In this document: one piece after another, positions 5,898-14,079 of the stretch
How positions within the stretch are numbered: the first letter of the stretch is position 1
Layout of the letters: the number at the start of each line of letters is the position of its first letter
Source: Lachnospiraceae bacterium
GTDB taxonomy: Bacteria > Bacillota > Clostridia > Lachnospirales > Lachnospiraceae
Assembly (NCBI GenBank): GCA_016284355.1
Contig: JAEEOQ010000038.1
Coordinates: forward strand, 1-32,725
DNA: 32,725 nucleotides
Direction: 5' to 3'
The notes under the pieces: model-generated
Database searches by the model: none
What the model saw: the letters and a program-made list of their open reading frames with translations, nothing else
Told to the model about the DNA's origin: nothing
Made by a program: the position numbers and the translations under genes

Positions 5898-7238
5898 ATG
5901 AAAAATGAGACTAAAGGAAAAAGAGGGAAAAAGGCCCTTAAGATATGCGGCTGTATACTGGGGGGTATTTTGTGTATCTACCTTATATTTTATCTTGTAA
6001 ATGTGGTAGATAATCTGATGCTTCGAAATTATATTAAATCCTTTGATAAAGTGGAATACGGGGCAGACCGCATAGTCCCTGAGATAAACCCTGACACAGG
6101 ATATTATGAGATAAAAACAGACCGTGATCTTAATATCATGCAGCTTACGGATATCCACATCGGCGGCGGTTTTTATACCTACAAACGTGACAAGAAGACG
6201 ATTTACGAAGTTATGACAATGCTTCAGAAGGAAAAGCCGGATTTTGTGGTGGCTACAGGAGACAACACCTTCTGCGTTCCTTTCCTTTGGGACGGCGGCA
6301 ACACCTTCGATAATATTCTCGCTGCAAAGACCGTTATTGCCATGTTTGAGCACGCAGGAGTTTATTTTACCACCACCTTCGGAAATCATGATACCGAGGC
6401 CTTTGATTATTTCAGCAGGCAAAAAGTGGCAGAGGTTTACATGCGGGACAAGTACAAATACTGCTTCTTTAAACAGGATTTTAAAGACCCGGATGCAGAT
6501 ACGGTACCAAGTGCCACAAACCAGTGCATTCCTGTACGCGGCAAAGACGGAAAGATCATAAAAGTCATTATGCTGATCGATTCAAACGCATACATAGACA
6601 CTTCCATCGGCGCTTCCCTTAACTGGGATTATGATGTTATACACGATGCACAGGTAGACTGGGCAAGAGATGTAATAAAGGACCTTTCAAAAAAAGAAGG
6701 GCTTCCCGAGGGGCAATATTTAAAATGCGTCACCTACATGCATATCCCAATTTCAGAGTATAAGTTGGCTTACGACGAACTGGTGGAAGAAAAAGAAAAC
6801 CCAGACGGCACAGTTTCCTATACATATAAGGAAAGCGATATTGCTGAAAGACTTTTTGGCCACTGGGACGAAAAAGACGGTATCTGCCACGGCGGCTGGA
6901 ACTCAGATGTGCCGCTTCCTGAAAAAGACAAATACTTTGAGGTAATGAAAGGCGAGCTTGACAGCCTTGAAGCAGTTTTCTGTGGACATGACCATGTAAA
7001 CAACGTAAGTGTTAAATACAAAGATGTTATCCTTGCCTACGGCTACTCCATCGACAACACAGCCTACGCAGATATAAGAAACTTCGGCTACCAGAGAGGT
7101 GCCACCATCCTTAAGATGGGTACAGATGGAAGCCTTGATATCACTTACAAAAATGCTTACACAGATTACGGATGTGAAACAGATAAGTACTTTAATGTAG
7201 ACGTCAAAGACCCATATTACGATGAATATTTAAGATAA
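5898..7238 (+). CDS. Membrane-anchored calcineurin-like metallophosphoesterase
   Basis: This is a 446-residue phosphoesterase with a basic N-terminus and one hydrophobic anchor (about 15-35), so the catalytic domain is probably outside the membrane. The two-metal motifs are in order: QLTDIHIGGG (Asp85, His87), ATGDN (about 119-123), FGNHD (161-165), a later MHIPISEY histidine and GHDHVNN near the C-terminus. Substrate is not determinable; relatives act on phosphodiesters, nucleotides or phospholipid head groups. AAAGGAGGAGGT lies 7 bases before the ATG, a very strong ribosome site. The last 17 codons are duplicated 11.66 kb away at 18850-18900. Downstream is a GC-rich hairpin without a T-run, while a proper terminator follows the duplicate, suggesting that the gene was separated from its terminator. 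Confidence 0.9.
   Translation: MKNETKGKRGKKALKICGCILGGILCIYLIFYLVNVVDNLMLRNYIKSFDKVEYGADRIVPEINPDTGYYEIKTDRDLNIMQLTDIHIGGGFYTYKRDKKTIYEVMTMLQKEKPDFVVATGDNTFCVPFLWDGGNTFDNILAAKTVIAMFEHAGVYFTTTFGNHDTEAFDYFSRQKVAEVYMRDKYKYCFFKQDFKDPDADTVPSATNQCIPVRGKDGKIIKVIMLIDSNAYIDTSIGASLNWDYDVIHDAQVDWARDVIKDLSKKEGLPEGQYLKCVTYMHIPISEYKLAYDELVEEKENPDGTVSYTYKESDIAERLFGHWDEKDGICHGGWNSDVPLPEKDKYFEVMKGELDSLEAVFCGHDHVNNVSVKYKDVILAYGYSIDNTAYADIRNFGYQRGATILKMGTDGSLDITYKNAYTDYGCETDKYFNVDVKDPYYDEYLR
7188..7238 (+). repeat. 51-bp direct repeat, left copy (3' end of the metallophosphoesterase gene)
   Basis: Codons for YFNVDVKDPYYDEYLR and the stop. It matches 18850-18900 at 49 of 51 positions; the two differences change Asn to Asp and make a silent CCA/CCC change. 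Similarity stops right after the stop codon on one side and at the tyrosine codon on the other. The pair brackets the whole sugar operon. Confidence 0.9.
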
Positions 7239-7243
7239 GTCTA

Positions 7244-7274
7244 AGAGGCGTGGCCGTTACACGGTCACTCCTCT
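7244..7274. other. GC-rich hairpin between the metallophosphoesterase and SGNH genes
   Basis: AGAGGCGTGGCCG (7244-7256) pairs with CGGTCACTCCTCT (7262-7274), with one mismatch and one G-T pair, around TTACA. No T-run follows on either strand, so termination is uncertain. It lies between the converging 3' ends and at the left junction of the presumed insertion. Confidence 0.6.
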
Positions 7275-7297
7275 ACTTGTATAATCGTTACTTTCTA

Positions 7298-8017
7298 TCA
7301 GAAAAGACCATACAGTAATCTTTGTATCTTTTCTGCTTCTTTTTCGTCTACGGCAACATCAAATTCTCGAAATTTATTCTGTGCAAAATTACCGGTTAAC
7401 ATTCTGTACCAAACCAGTCCCAGAAGATATCTTCCGATTCCGTAGTCAGCATGAAATGAATCACGATACATCTTTCCAATTCCTTCATTACAAGCTATCA
7501 TCATTGCCTGTCCTGAAGGAATGATTCCATCTGCATCAATCGCTTCAGCCGCTTTAATATATGCGAATCTTATCTTGTCATACATATCTTCCGATTTTTG
7601 AAACCCCAGTTCTTTTGTAAGACGATCGCTACCTTGTTCATATGCCCAGGTTTCATGCATTAAAATTTTCGATTTTGGAGAATATTTTCTTGCATGATCA
7701 GCAAGCCCGTTTAGATATGGCTGATAGGTTTCATAGTAAGGTGCCTTGTAACTCACTTGTTGAAGTGTTATAAAATCCCAATCGTCAGAAACCAGAGCCT
7801 GATTGATACTTACTTTTATTCCGGTCGACTCTCCCATAAACTCAAAGTCATATACTGGATAATTTTCAAGCATATTGATATAGTGCTTTTGAAGCGAGCA
7901 TCCACCTATGTATAGATTTACACATTTTATATCCATACCCTCAACTTTGGCGATTCCATGAAGGTATCTTTGAGCATCCTGTGAAAAGCTGTTTCCAATC
8001 GATAATACTCTTAACAA
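7298..8017 (-). CDS. SGNH-hydrolase-like esterase (DUF4886 type), TTG start
   Basis: A 239-residue cytoplasmic protein without a signal peptide. The N-terminal LSIGNSFSQDAQRYL carries the probable nucleophile serine in a GNSFS block, QQVSYKAP lies mid-chain, and DSFHADYGIGRYLLG supplies the Asp/His pair, as in the SGNH/GDSL-related DUF4886 proteins of polysaccharide-use loci. A carbohydrate O-esterase role is inferred from the neighbours, which include a CE7 esterase. The frame starts with TTG at 8017, supported by AGAGAGGAAA just upstream; no ATG lies nearby. It is the last gene of the operon, 12 bases after the BNR gene. Confidence 0.8.
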   Translation of the reverse strand: MLRVLSIGNSFSQDAQRYLHGIAKVEGMDIKCVNLYIGGCSLQKHYINMLENYPVYDFEFMGESTGIKVSINQALVSDDWDFITLQQVSYKAPYYETYQPYLNGLADHARKYSPKSKILMHETWAYEQGSDRLTKELGFQKSEDMYDKIRFAYIKAAEAIDADGIIPSGQAMMIACNEGIGKMYRDSFHADYGIGRYLLGLVWYRMLTGNFAQNKFREFDVAVDEKEAEKIQRLLYGLF

Positions 8018-8029
8018 TTTATTTCCTCT

Positions 8030-9289
8030 CTATCTTTTCCCATAATATAAAAGATTATTGGTGTTGTCCATAAGGTATAAATGATCTGTATTGTTTAATC
8101 GTTTTACCGACAAACGAGAGATCGGTTTGCCGGAAGCAATAGATTCATACGTGTAAACCCCATTTTCTTTTATTGCAACATAGGCCCGATCCAATCCTGA
8201 CGTAGTACAAAAATAGACTCTCTTTTCCGAACCTGTATAAGTGATATCAAGTGCTGCCATTGTATTTCCTTCTGCATAAACTGTTTCAGTGATCCAATTG
8301 TTACCGCTAACCCATGCAGACTTCACTTTAAAGATTCCATTTTCTGTCTCTCTTTGTCTATACACAACTCTTACCCTACCATCGGTCACGCACATCTTAG
8401 CAGATTGTACAGCAGGTCCAGTATAAGAATTATTATTTGACCATATTTCACCTGATACCATCCCTTGGATAATATCGGAATTATCTGAAGTTACAGGAAG
8501 AGAAAGCTGATCTCCTACCGAATTATAAAATAAGCCTGTAGAAGGAACATATTTCATATATGAAAGATTATGCCGATAAGTAGAAGATGGATACTTTGAC
8601 CACTCATACAAAATATGAAGATTGCCTTCAGCATCAAATTGAAGATCATCAGGATATACATCTCTGTATCTCTGCTCACCTATTACTGCAATTACACTCC
8701 AGCTTTTAGCAGTATTATCCCATTTAAATAATTTTCCAAGCCTTTTTTCTCCGGCATCCGCTACAGAATCTGCTACTCTTGCAAAAAGGTATACATCTCC
8801 ATTAGGCGCTGTTTGCAAAACCGGATATGTTACAAGAGTATCTCCCCCGGGAATGTCTTCCGAATGATTGTATAAATCTCCGCCGGGTACTTCTGAACGA
8901 TAATAATGCCAGTTACTGTTATGCATTGATCCAAAAAGATGCAGATATCCATCACCATCTCGAGCAACCGACGGCTGATTGTGTCCATTATCATCCGGAT
9001 AAACCATAATGGTTCCATCTGATTCTTTGCAATATAACTTTGACCAGGTCCCCGCGGCATTTTTTTTAGCCACCTCAATAGTATGACCACCTGATGCCGG
9101 TGCATCATATGCCAAATAAGATGTCCCTCCATAAATCTCTAATGGGCTCCACCAAGCAGATTGATTAGATGAATCAATTAAATAAGGGACCTGCGTCAGA
9201 TTAACCGCTAACACTGTGAATGGTGAAGATATAACCATTACAAATGTTAACAAAACAGCTACTGCCTTAATCATGTTCTTTTTCTTCAT
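8030..9289 (-). CDS. Secreted BNR_4-type beta-propeller protein, possible polysaccharide lyase
   Basis: A 419-residue exported protein: MKKKN then a hydrophobic segment ending SSPFTVLA gives a clear signal peptide (about 28 residues) with no lipobox. The mature chain is beta-rich. The block DDNGHNQPSVARDGDGYLHLFGSMHNSNWHYYRS (about residues 98-132, written here only as DDNGHNQPS, DGDGYLHLF and MHNSNWHYYRS) is characteristic of the BNR_4 family, which includes seven-bladed propellers such as the ulvan lyases of PL24/PL25. YPDDLQFDAEGNLHILYEWS is a further blade-like repeat. The only enzyme of the operon that is clearly exported, it would act on the polymer outside the cell. Lyase activity is inference; a glycan-binding or esterase-accessory role is possible. 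GGAGAAGG lies before the ATG. Confidence 0.72.
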   Translation of the reverse strand: MKKKNMIKAVAVLLTFVMVISSPFTVLAVNLTQVPYLIDSSNQSAWWSPLEIYGGTSYLAYDAPASGGHTIEVAKKNAAGTWSKLYCKESDGTIMVYPDDNGHNQPSVARDGDGYLHLFGSMHNSNWHYYRSEVPGGDLYNHSEDIPGGDTLVTYPVLQTAPNGDVYLFARVADSVADAGEKRLGKLFKWDNTAKSWSVIAVIGEQRYRDVYPDDLQFDAEGNLHILYEWSKYPSSTYRHNLSYMKYVPSTGLFYNSVGDQLSLPVTSDNSDIIQGMVSGEIWSNNNSYTGPAVQSAKMCVTDGRVRVVYRQRETENGIFKVKSAWVSGNNWITETVYAEGNTMAALDITYTGSEKRVYFCTTSGLDRAYVAIKENGVYTYESIASGKPISRLSVKRLNNTDHLYLMDNTNNLLYYGKR

Positions 9290-9309
9290 TTTAACCTTCT
9301 CCTTTTGTT

Positions 9310-10275
9310 TTATAACTCTTCAAAAAACTTAAACCTGATATCTTCCGCTCCGTGTAGCTTTTCATGGTCATACTCCGGATATAATATCATCCTTTTTTGA
9401 GCAGTTATTTTATTATATGTAGCAAACTGTGTAGATGGCGGGCATGTATGATCTGACATACCGCAAAACCACAATACTTCAGCTCGTATCCTTGGGGCCA
9501 GATTTTGAATATCTATATATCCAAGTTTATAATACAGTTCATCTTCCCTTTCATGTCTTGGGTCACGCATACGAAAAAACTGTTTTAACTGAATATATGC
9601 TTCAGATGCAAAATCCAGATCTTCCATTCGTCGGAAATCTGACAGAAACGGATAAAAAGCACAGAGTTTTTTTATCTGTGGCTCAAGGGCAGCACAGGCC
9701 ACAGCCAATCCACCTCCCTGAGATACACCTGTAGCACCTATCCTGTTTTTATCTATTTCCCCCATACTCATCAGTATCCTTGCCGCTTTCACCGTATCAA
9801 GATACACATTTCTGTAAAAAAGTTTTTGCGGATCATGCTCTAAAACACCTCTGGTAATATGACCATAGATTGTTTCCAATCCTCCTTCAAAGGAATCAAT
9901 AGAACCACCTGCCTGCCCTCTGACATCCATTGCAAGAATTGCCGCATTTTGTGCAAGTGGATAAACAAGCTTTTCCGTCCACTCTCCGCTGTGAAATCTA
10001 TAGCCATGAAACATCAGGATCCCTTTGCATTTTTCGCTTGGTTCCTCAGGAATAATAAATTTACTTTGAATAGTTGCGCCGCCAACGCCGGTAAATTTCA
10101 GCAGCTGACATTTAGTTCCTTTTGCGCTAAAATCAGCAGGATATACATCGTAATCAAGGTTGGACAGCTCGTGCTCGCCCAAAGCATCTTCCCAGAAATC
10201 ATCAAAATCTTCCGGCTTAGGCGTCTTGCCCTTGTATTTTTGTAATTCCTCAAAACTCATTTCAAAAGCTGCCAT
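9310..10275 (-). CDS. Acetyl xylan esterase / cephalosporin-C deacetylase family (CE7)
   Basis: A 321-residue alpha/beta hydrolase of carbohydrate esterase family 7, which removes O-acetyl groups from short xylo- and other oligosaccharides, usually inside the cell; no signal peptide is seen. Motifs in order: FDDFWEDAL near the N-terminus, LMFHGYRFHSGEW (oxyanion region), MDVRGQAGGS (family RGQ), GVSQGGGL with the nucleophile serine, GMSDHTCPPST with the acid, and YPEYDHEKLHG with the histidine. The start at 10275 follows AAAGGAAG. It lies 65 bases after the FAD gene and 20 before the BNR gene. Its presence implies that the operon's substrate is acetylated. Confidence 0.9.
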   Translation of the reverse strand: MAAFEMSFEELQKYKGKTPKPEDFDDFWEDALGEHELSNLDYDVYPADFSAKGTKCQLLKFTGVGGATIQSKFIIPEEPSEKCKGILMFHGYRFHSGEWTEKLVYPLAQNAAILAMDVRGQAGGSIDSFEGGLETIYGHITRGVLEHDPQKLFYRNVYLDTVKAARILMSMGEIDKNRIGATGVSQGGGLAVACAALEPQIKKLCAFYPFLSDFRRMEDLDFASEAYIQLKQFFRMRDPRHEREDELYYKLGYIDIQNLAPRIRAEVLWFCGMSDHTCPPSTQFATYNKITAQKRMILYPEYDHEKLHGAEDIRFKFFEEL

Positions 10276-10340
10276 TTCCCATTACTTCCTTTCTTTTGCT
10301 CATCCGAGTTCGTTCCTTCCTCGGCCTTTTGCAAATAAAC

Positions 10341-12134
10341 TTAGTAGATTCTTACTTCAAAGACTGAAAATTCTTTAGCGCCCCATGTTGAATCAAACTT
10401 TATTTCCAATCTATCAGCCTTTATATTTTCAGGAACACTGATCTTATTGAGTCTTAAGTGATTATCATTTACTTTTTGAGAAAAAACCTTTGTCCCATGC
10501 AAAAACGCCACAATGCTGTAGTTTTTTACAAGAGTATCAGGAATTCCCGGTTTTTGAATTCTTCTTCTAACTCCTGATAATGTGATCATAATTTCTCTTG
10601 ACAGATCAGAATCAAATTTTATTATGACCTCACTTAAGTTTGTCTCTTCAAAAGAAAAAGCAAGCCACTCTTCTATACCTATCCCCTCTGATTTCCAGCA
10701 GTTATTTCTCTCATGAACTACTCTTGAAACACCGTTAATAACATTTTCCGGCTCAAATCCACTCTTATGTGATGATGCTTCTACCTTGGCCTTCATGGCC
10801 AGATCTTTGGCGTCTCCGTTCTTAAATCCCGGAAGATAGCAATCATCTTTTAGCAGTTTTTGCTGTAGTCTTGCTATCTTCTTCCCTATATTTCGAGGGG
10901 AGCACCCTTCTTTTACCGCCATGGCAGCAGCAGTTCCCACCGCCTGTCCGCCTACAGCACACGTTGCCATAACCCTTACGGAACCAAAAGCCATATGTGT
11001 AGCACTGATATTTCTGCCTGCCATCATAAGGTTCTCAATGTTTTTTGAATAATAGCAACGATAGGGAATGGTGTATACATCCTTTAATTGAATATAATTA
11101 GTAGCCGCCTCCGAGAAGAACCCTTTCGGGGGATGCATATCCATAGGCCATCCGCCATAAGCCACAGTATCAGGAAATATTCTAGAGTCATAAAGATCCT
11201 GATATTTAAGGATATAATCTCCAACTATCCTTCTGCTTTCACGTTTTCCGGGCAAGAACTGAACCCACTCCAGTTCATAATTTTCCGCTCCGTGATCCCC
11301 CTTATTCTTTATATGATCCCAGATACCATACAAATACTTTAATAATTCATCCCTGATGGTTTCTCCATCGGTAATCACATCCTCCGTACCACCAAGTTCA
11401 AGCCACCAATAACCCGAGTCAACATCATACTGTTCCATTTTTTCTATCATATGACTGTGCCCACGGTTTTTAAGCAGTTCTTCTGAAACATCATATGCCC
11501 AGAATGGTTTGACAAATTTTGATGGTTTACCTGTATCTTTGGCGCAAAACATTAAAGTATTACCCATGGTATATCTATCTGCCTTTTCCGGCGCACCGGG
11601 CTCATCAAATTCTTTTTTGGCCTCTCGTCCCACTCGATACTCTGCCCCTGCCATATAAGCAATATTTCCGTCGCCTGTGCAATCAACAAAAATCTTTCCT
11701 CTAAAAACAAAGCTTTTTTCTGTGGTCCACTGGTGTGCATATACAGAGGTTATTTTTTCATTTTCCGTTACAACATCCAATACCTGGGTATTTAAAAACA
11801 ATTCAAGATTTTCCTGAAATTTAACTTTCTCCCAAAGTACAGTATCAAATATGGAAAAAGAATGCTGAGGATTACGGCTTCTGTTTTCCAGCAATATTTC
11901 CTCAATAATTCCAGTTTCTCTTGCATTTTTACGGTTTTCATGTGCATCAGCACCACAAATATGCATACGTATTTCCGAGCTTGCATTGCCACCCAAAACG
12001 GCCCTATTCTGGATTAATGCTGTATTAGCTCCATTTCTGGCTGCAGAGATTGCAGTGCATATTCCGGCCATTCCTCCCCCCACCACAACTACATCAAAAC
12101 TTAATTCCTCTTTAAATAATTCTTCACTGTCCAT
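10341..12134 (-). CDS. FAD-dependent oxidoreductase (FAD_oxidored/PF12831 type) with C-terminal beta domain
   Basis: This 597-residue protein starts with FDVVVVGGGMAGICTAISAARNG, a dinucleotide-binding fold for FAD, followed by LGGNASSEIRMHICGAD and IFVDCTGDGNIAYMAGA; MMAGRNISATHMAFGSVRVMATCAVGGQAVGTAAA is the second FAD block (here given as MMAGRNISATH and GGQAVGTAAA). This is the PF12831 family often found in polysaccharide loci of Firmicutes and Bacteroidetes. Its reaction on sugars is poorly known; sugar oxidation that prepares a glycosidic bond for cleavage is one idea. From about residue 450 the chain changes to a beta-rich region (ASSHKSGFEPENVINGVSR, EWLAFSFEE) resembling an F5/8-C (discoidin) module. 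It lies three bases after the permease gene, with GGATAATAA as ribosome site. Confidence 0.8.
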   Translation of the reverse strand: MDSEELFKEELSFDVVVVGGGMAGICTAISAARNGANTALIQNRAVLGGNASSEIRMHICGADAHENRKNARETGIIEEILLENRSRNPQHSFSIFDTVLWEKVKFQENLELFLNTQVLDVVTENEKITSVYAHQWTTEKSFVFRGKIFVDCTGDGNIAYMAGAEYRVGREAKKEFDEPGAPEKADRYTMGNTLMFCAKDTGKPSKFVKPFWAYDVSEELLKNRGHSHMIEKMEQYDVDSGYWWLELGGTEDVITDGETIRDELLKYLYGIWDHIKNKGDHGAENYELEWVQFLPGKRESRRIVGDYILKYQDLYDSRIFPDTVAYGGWPMDMHPPKGFFSEAATNYIQLKDVYTIPYRCYYSKNIENLMMAGRNISATHMAFGSVRVMATCAVGGQAVGTAAAMAVKEGCSPRNIGKKIARLQQKLLKDDCYLPGFKNGDAKDLAMKAKVEASSHKSGFEPENVINGVSRVVHERNNCWKSEGIGIEEWLAFSFEETNLSEVIIKFDSDLSREIMITLSGVRRRIQKPGIPDTLVKNYSIVAFLHGTKVFSQKVNDNHLRLNKISVPENIKADRLEIKFDSTWGAKEFSVFEVRIY

Positions 12135-12137
12135 TTA

Positions 12138-13025
12138 TTATCCTTTCACTGCTCCGGCCATCAAACCCTTTACAAAAAATTTCTGACCTGCCAAAAATAC
12201 AACAAAAACAGGTATTAATGCGGAAGCTGATGCTGCCATTATCAGATTGTATTGCGTTGATGTTTCCTCTATAAAGTTTGTCAGAGAAACAGGAATAGTG
12301 TACAATCTCCAATCCGCCAAAAATACAAGCGCTTCCTGATAATTGTTCCAATTCCATAAAAATACGATCATCGCAAGGGATGCCATGGATGGTTTTGCAA
12401 CAGGTACCATTATTCTCGCCCAAATCTGGAATTCGTTTGCTCCGTCTATATATGCAGATTCTTTTAGTTCTTCCGGGATCTGCATAAAATACTGTCGCAT
12501 CAAAAATGTTCCGGTTACGGTAATAATTCCCGGAAGGATGAGAGTCAGATGTGTACCGATCAGGTTTAACTTACTGAACATAACAAATTTGGGAATAAGC
12601 GTTACCTGCTGAGGAATCATCATAGTGGCTAAATAACCTAAAAACAGTATATTTCTACCCTTAAAATTTATTTTTGCAAATGCATAACCTGCCATTGTAC
12701 TGGTAAGTACGGCACCAAAAAGATTAATAAAAGCAATCTTAAGAGAATTAAAATATGACAGTCCAAAATGATAATCTCTTGCGGCACTCTTTCCAATATT
12801 CCACACGGCCTTATAATTATTGGGAGTAAAATGCTTTGGTATCCAACGAATAGGTAACTCCATAACTTCCGCCGAAATCTTAAATGATGCACTAAGCATC
12901 CATAAAAAAGGAATGATCATTGTAAATCCTACTATCGCTACTATTATGGTGATAAGGATTTTTACAAGTGTTTTTTTGTATTTTTGAGTATTTCTATGGT
13001 AGTTTTTCTTCACTACAGTTTCCAT
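12138..13025 (-). CDS. CUT1 carbohydrate ABC transporter permease, MalG/LplC-like
   Basis: A 295-residue inner-membrane permease with six hydrophobic spans. The EAA loop that contacts the ATPase is visible as ELKESAYIDGANEFQIWARIMVPVAKPS. The N-terminal FLWMLSASFK and the C-terminal FVKGLMAGAVKG are typical of the second permease of sugar CUT1 systems. It starts 15 bases after the first permease gene with GGAGGG as ribosome site, and ends 3 bases before the FAD gene. It should pair with the other permease and with a shared MsmX/MsmK-type ATPase encoded elsewhere, since none lies in the operon. Confidence 0.93.
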   Translation of the reverse strand: METVVKKNYHRNTQKYKKTLVKILITIIVAIVGFTMIIPFLWMLSASFKISAEVMELPIRWIPKHFTPNNYKAVWNIGKSAARDYHFGLSYFNSLKIAFINLFGAVLTSTMAGYAFAKINFKGRNILFLGYLATMMIPQQVTLIPKFVMFSKLNLIGTHLTLILPGIITVTGTFLMRQYFMQIPEELKESAYIDGANEFQIWARIMVPVAKPSMASLAMIVFLWNWNNYQEALVFLADWRLYTIPVSLTNFIEETSTQYNLIMAASASALIPVFVVFLAGQKFFVKGLMAGAVKG

Positions 13026-13040
13026 ATTCTTGTTACCCTC

Positions 13041-13928
13041 CTAATAGCTAACCCATTTTTTCTGTTGTTTCCACTGGATCATAGTTACGATAAACAGCAA
13101 AATAAACAGTATCCATGACATGGCTGAAGCGTAACCCATCTTATAAAAACTGAATGCAGACTGATAAATATAATATACCAGTACAGAAGATGAAGATCCC
13201 GGACCTCCTCTAGTCATGAGCTGTATCGGTGCAAATACTTGAAATGACGAGATTAGCGTTGTAACCACCAAAAAAAATGTGGTCGGAGACAAGAACGGAA
13301 CAGTAAGAGCAAAGAATTTACGTATCTCTCCTGCTCCATCTACCTCTGCTGCCTCATAAACATCCCTTGGCAATCCCTGAATAGCTGAAGTATAAATCAT
13401 AACTGCATATCCGATGCCGCCCCAGATTGTCATGATGATGACCGAAGGTAAAGACCATTTATAATCTCCAAGCCATTGCGGTGGATTATCTACTCCAAGT
13501 TTCTTTACCATCTGTGTAAATGGTCCCCATGATGAATACATCATTACCCAAACTATAGCAACTGCCACAACATTTGAAATATATGGCATAAACAGTGCCA
13601 GACGTATAGGTGTTTTAGCATAGCAGAAACGATCGATCACAACTGCCAATACCAACGCAATGATCAATGTAAATACAACTACCACAACCGCAAAAACAAT
13701 AGTGTTTTTTAAAGAGTCAACAAACCATTTATCGCTCCAGATATCCACAAAATTCTTAAACCCGACCCAGTTCCAGTTTCCGAATCCTTTTGTAAAATCC
13801 CAGTTTGTAAAACTGATGATAAGTGAATACACTATCGGAATAAAAGTAAACAGTATGACTCCGATAAGGTTTGGCAGGATAAATGTATAACCTGCCATAT
13901 TCCTTTTTGCCTTTCGACTTAATTTCAC
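13041..13928 (-). CDS. CUT1 carbohydrate ABC transporter permease, MalF/LplB-like
   Basis: The first permease of the importer, about 295 residues, with six spans: MAGYTFILPNLIGVILFTFIP at the start and the EAA loop GLPRDVYEAAEVDGAGEIRKFFALTVPFLSPT (seen as DVYEAAEVDGAGEIRKFF). The GTG at 13928 is chosen because GGAGGT lies six bases upstream; the in-frame ATG at 13958 has no ribosome site and would add ten residues encoded by the ribosome site itself. An intercistronic hairpin (13969-14007) separates it from the binding-protein gene, which would lower its expression relative to that gene. Confidence 0.92.
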   Translation of the reverse strand: MKLSRKAKRNMAGYTFILPNLIGVILFTFIPIVYSLIISFTNWDFTKGFGNWNWVGFKNFVDIWSDKWFVDSLKNTIVFAVVVVVFTLIIALVLAVVIDRFCYAKTPIRLALFMPYISNVVAVAIVWVMMYSSWGPFTQMVKKLGVDNPPQWLGDYKWSLPSVIIMTIWGGIGYAVMIYTSAIQGLPRDVYEAAEVDGAGEIRKFFALTVPFLSPTTFFLVVTTLISSFQVFAPIQLMTRGGPGSSSSVLVYYIYQSAFSFYKMGYASAMSWILFILLFIVTMIQWKQQKKWVSY

Positions 13929-13968
13929 ATTACTACCTCCTATGTTTTTTCTTGGCATGAGTATACAA

Positions 13969-14007
13969 AAAAAGACCGTCTACCTCCATGAAGTAAACAG
14001 TCTTTTT
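13969..14007 (-). terminator. Intercistronic hairpin between the binding-protein and permease genes
   Basis: On the minus strand AAAAAGACTGTTTAC pairs with GTAGACGGTCTTTTT over 15 positions, two of them G-T, around a nine-base loop, and ends in a T-run. It looks like a partial terminator or an mRNA-stabilising 3' end that favours the binding-protein transcript. Confidence 0.75.
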
Positions 14008-14079
14008 CTTATACAAATCCGCTAAGGTTTTTTAGTTGTATCTTGGGATTTTTAATATTTTTAGAATTTATATCACTTT

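Noticed and set aside
5898-7238. Cytoplasmic phosphodiesterase such as CpdA
   Set aside because: The N-terminal membrane anchor and the 446-residue length do not fit the short soluble CpdA type.
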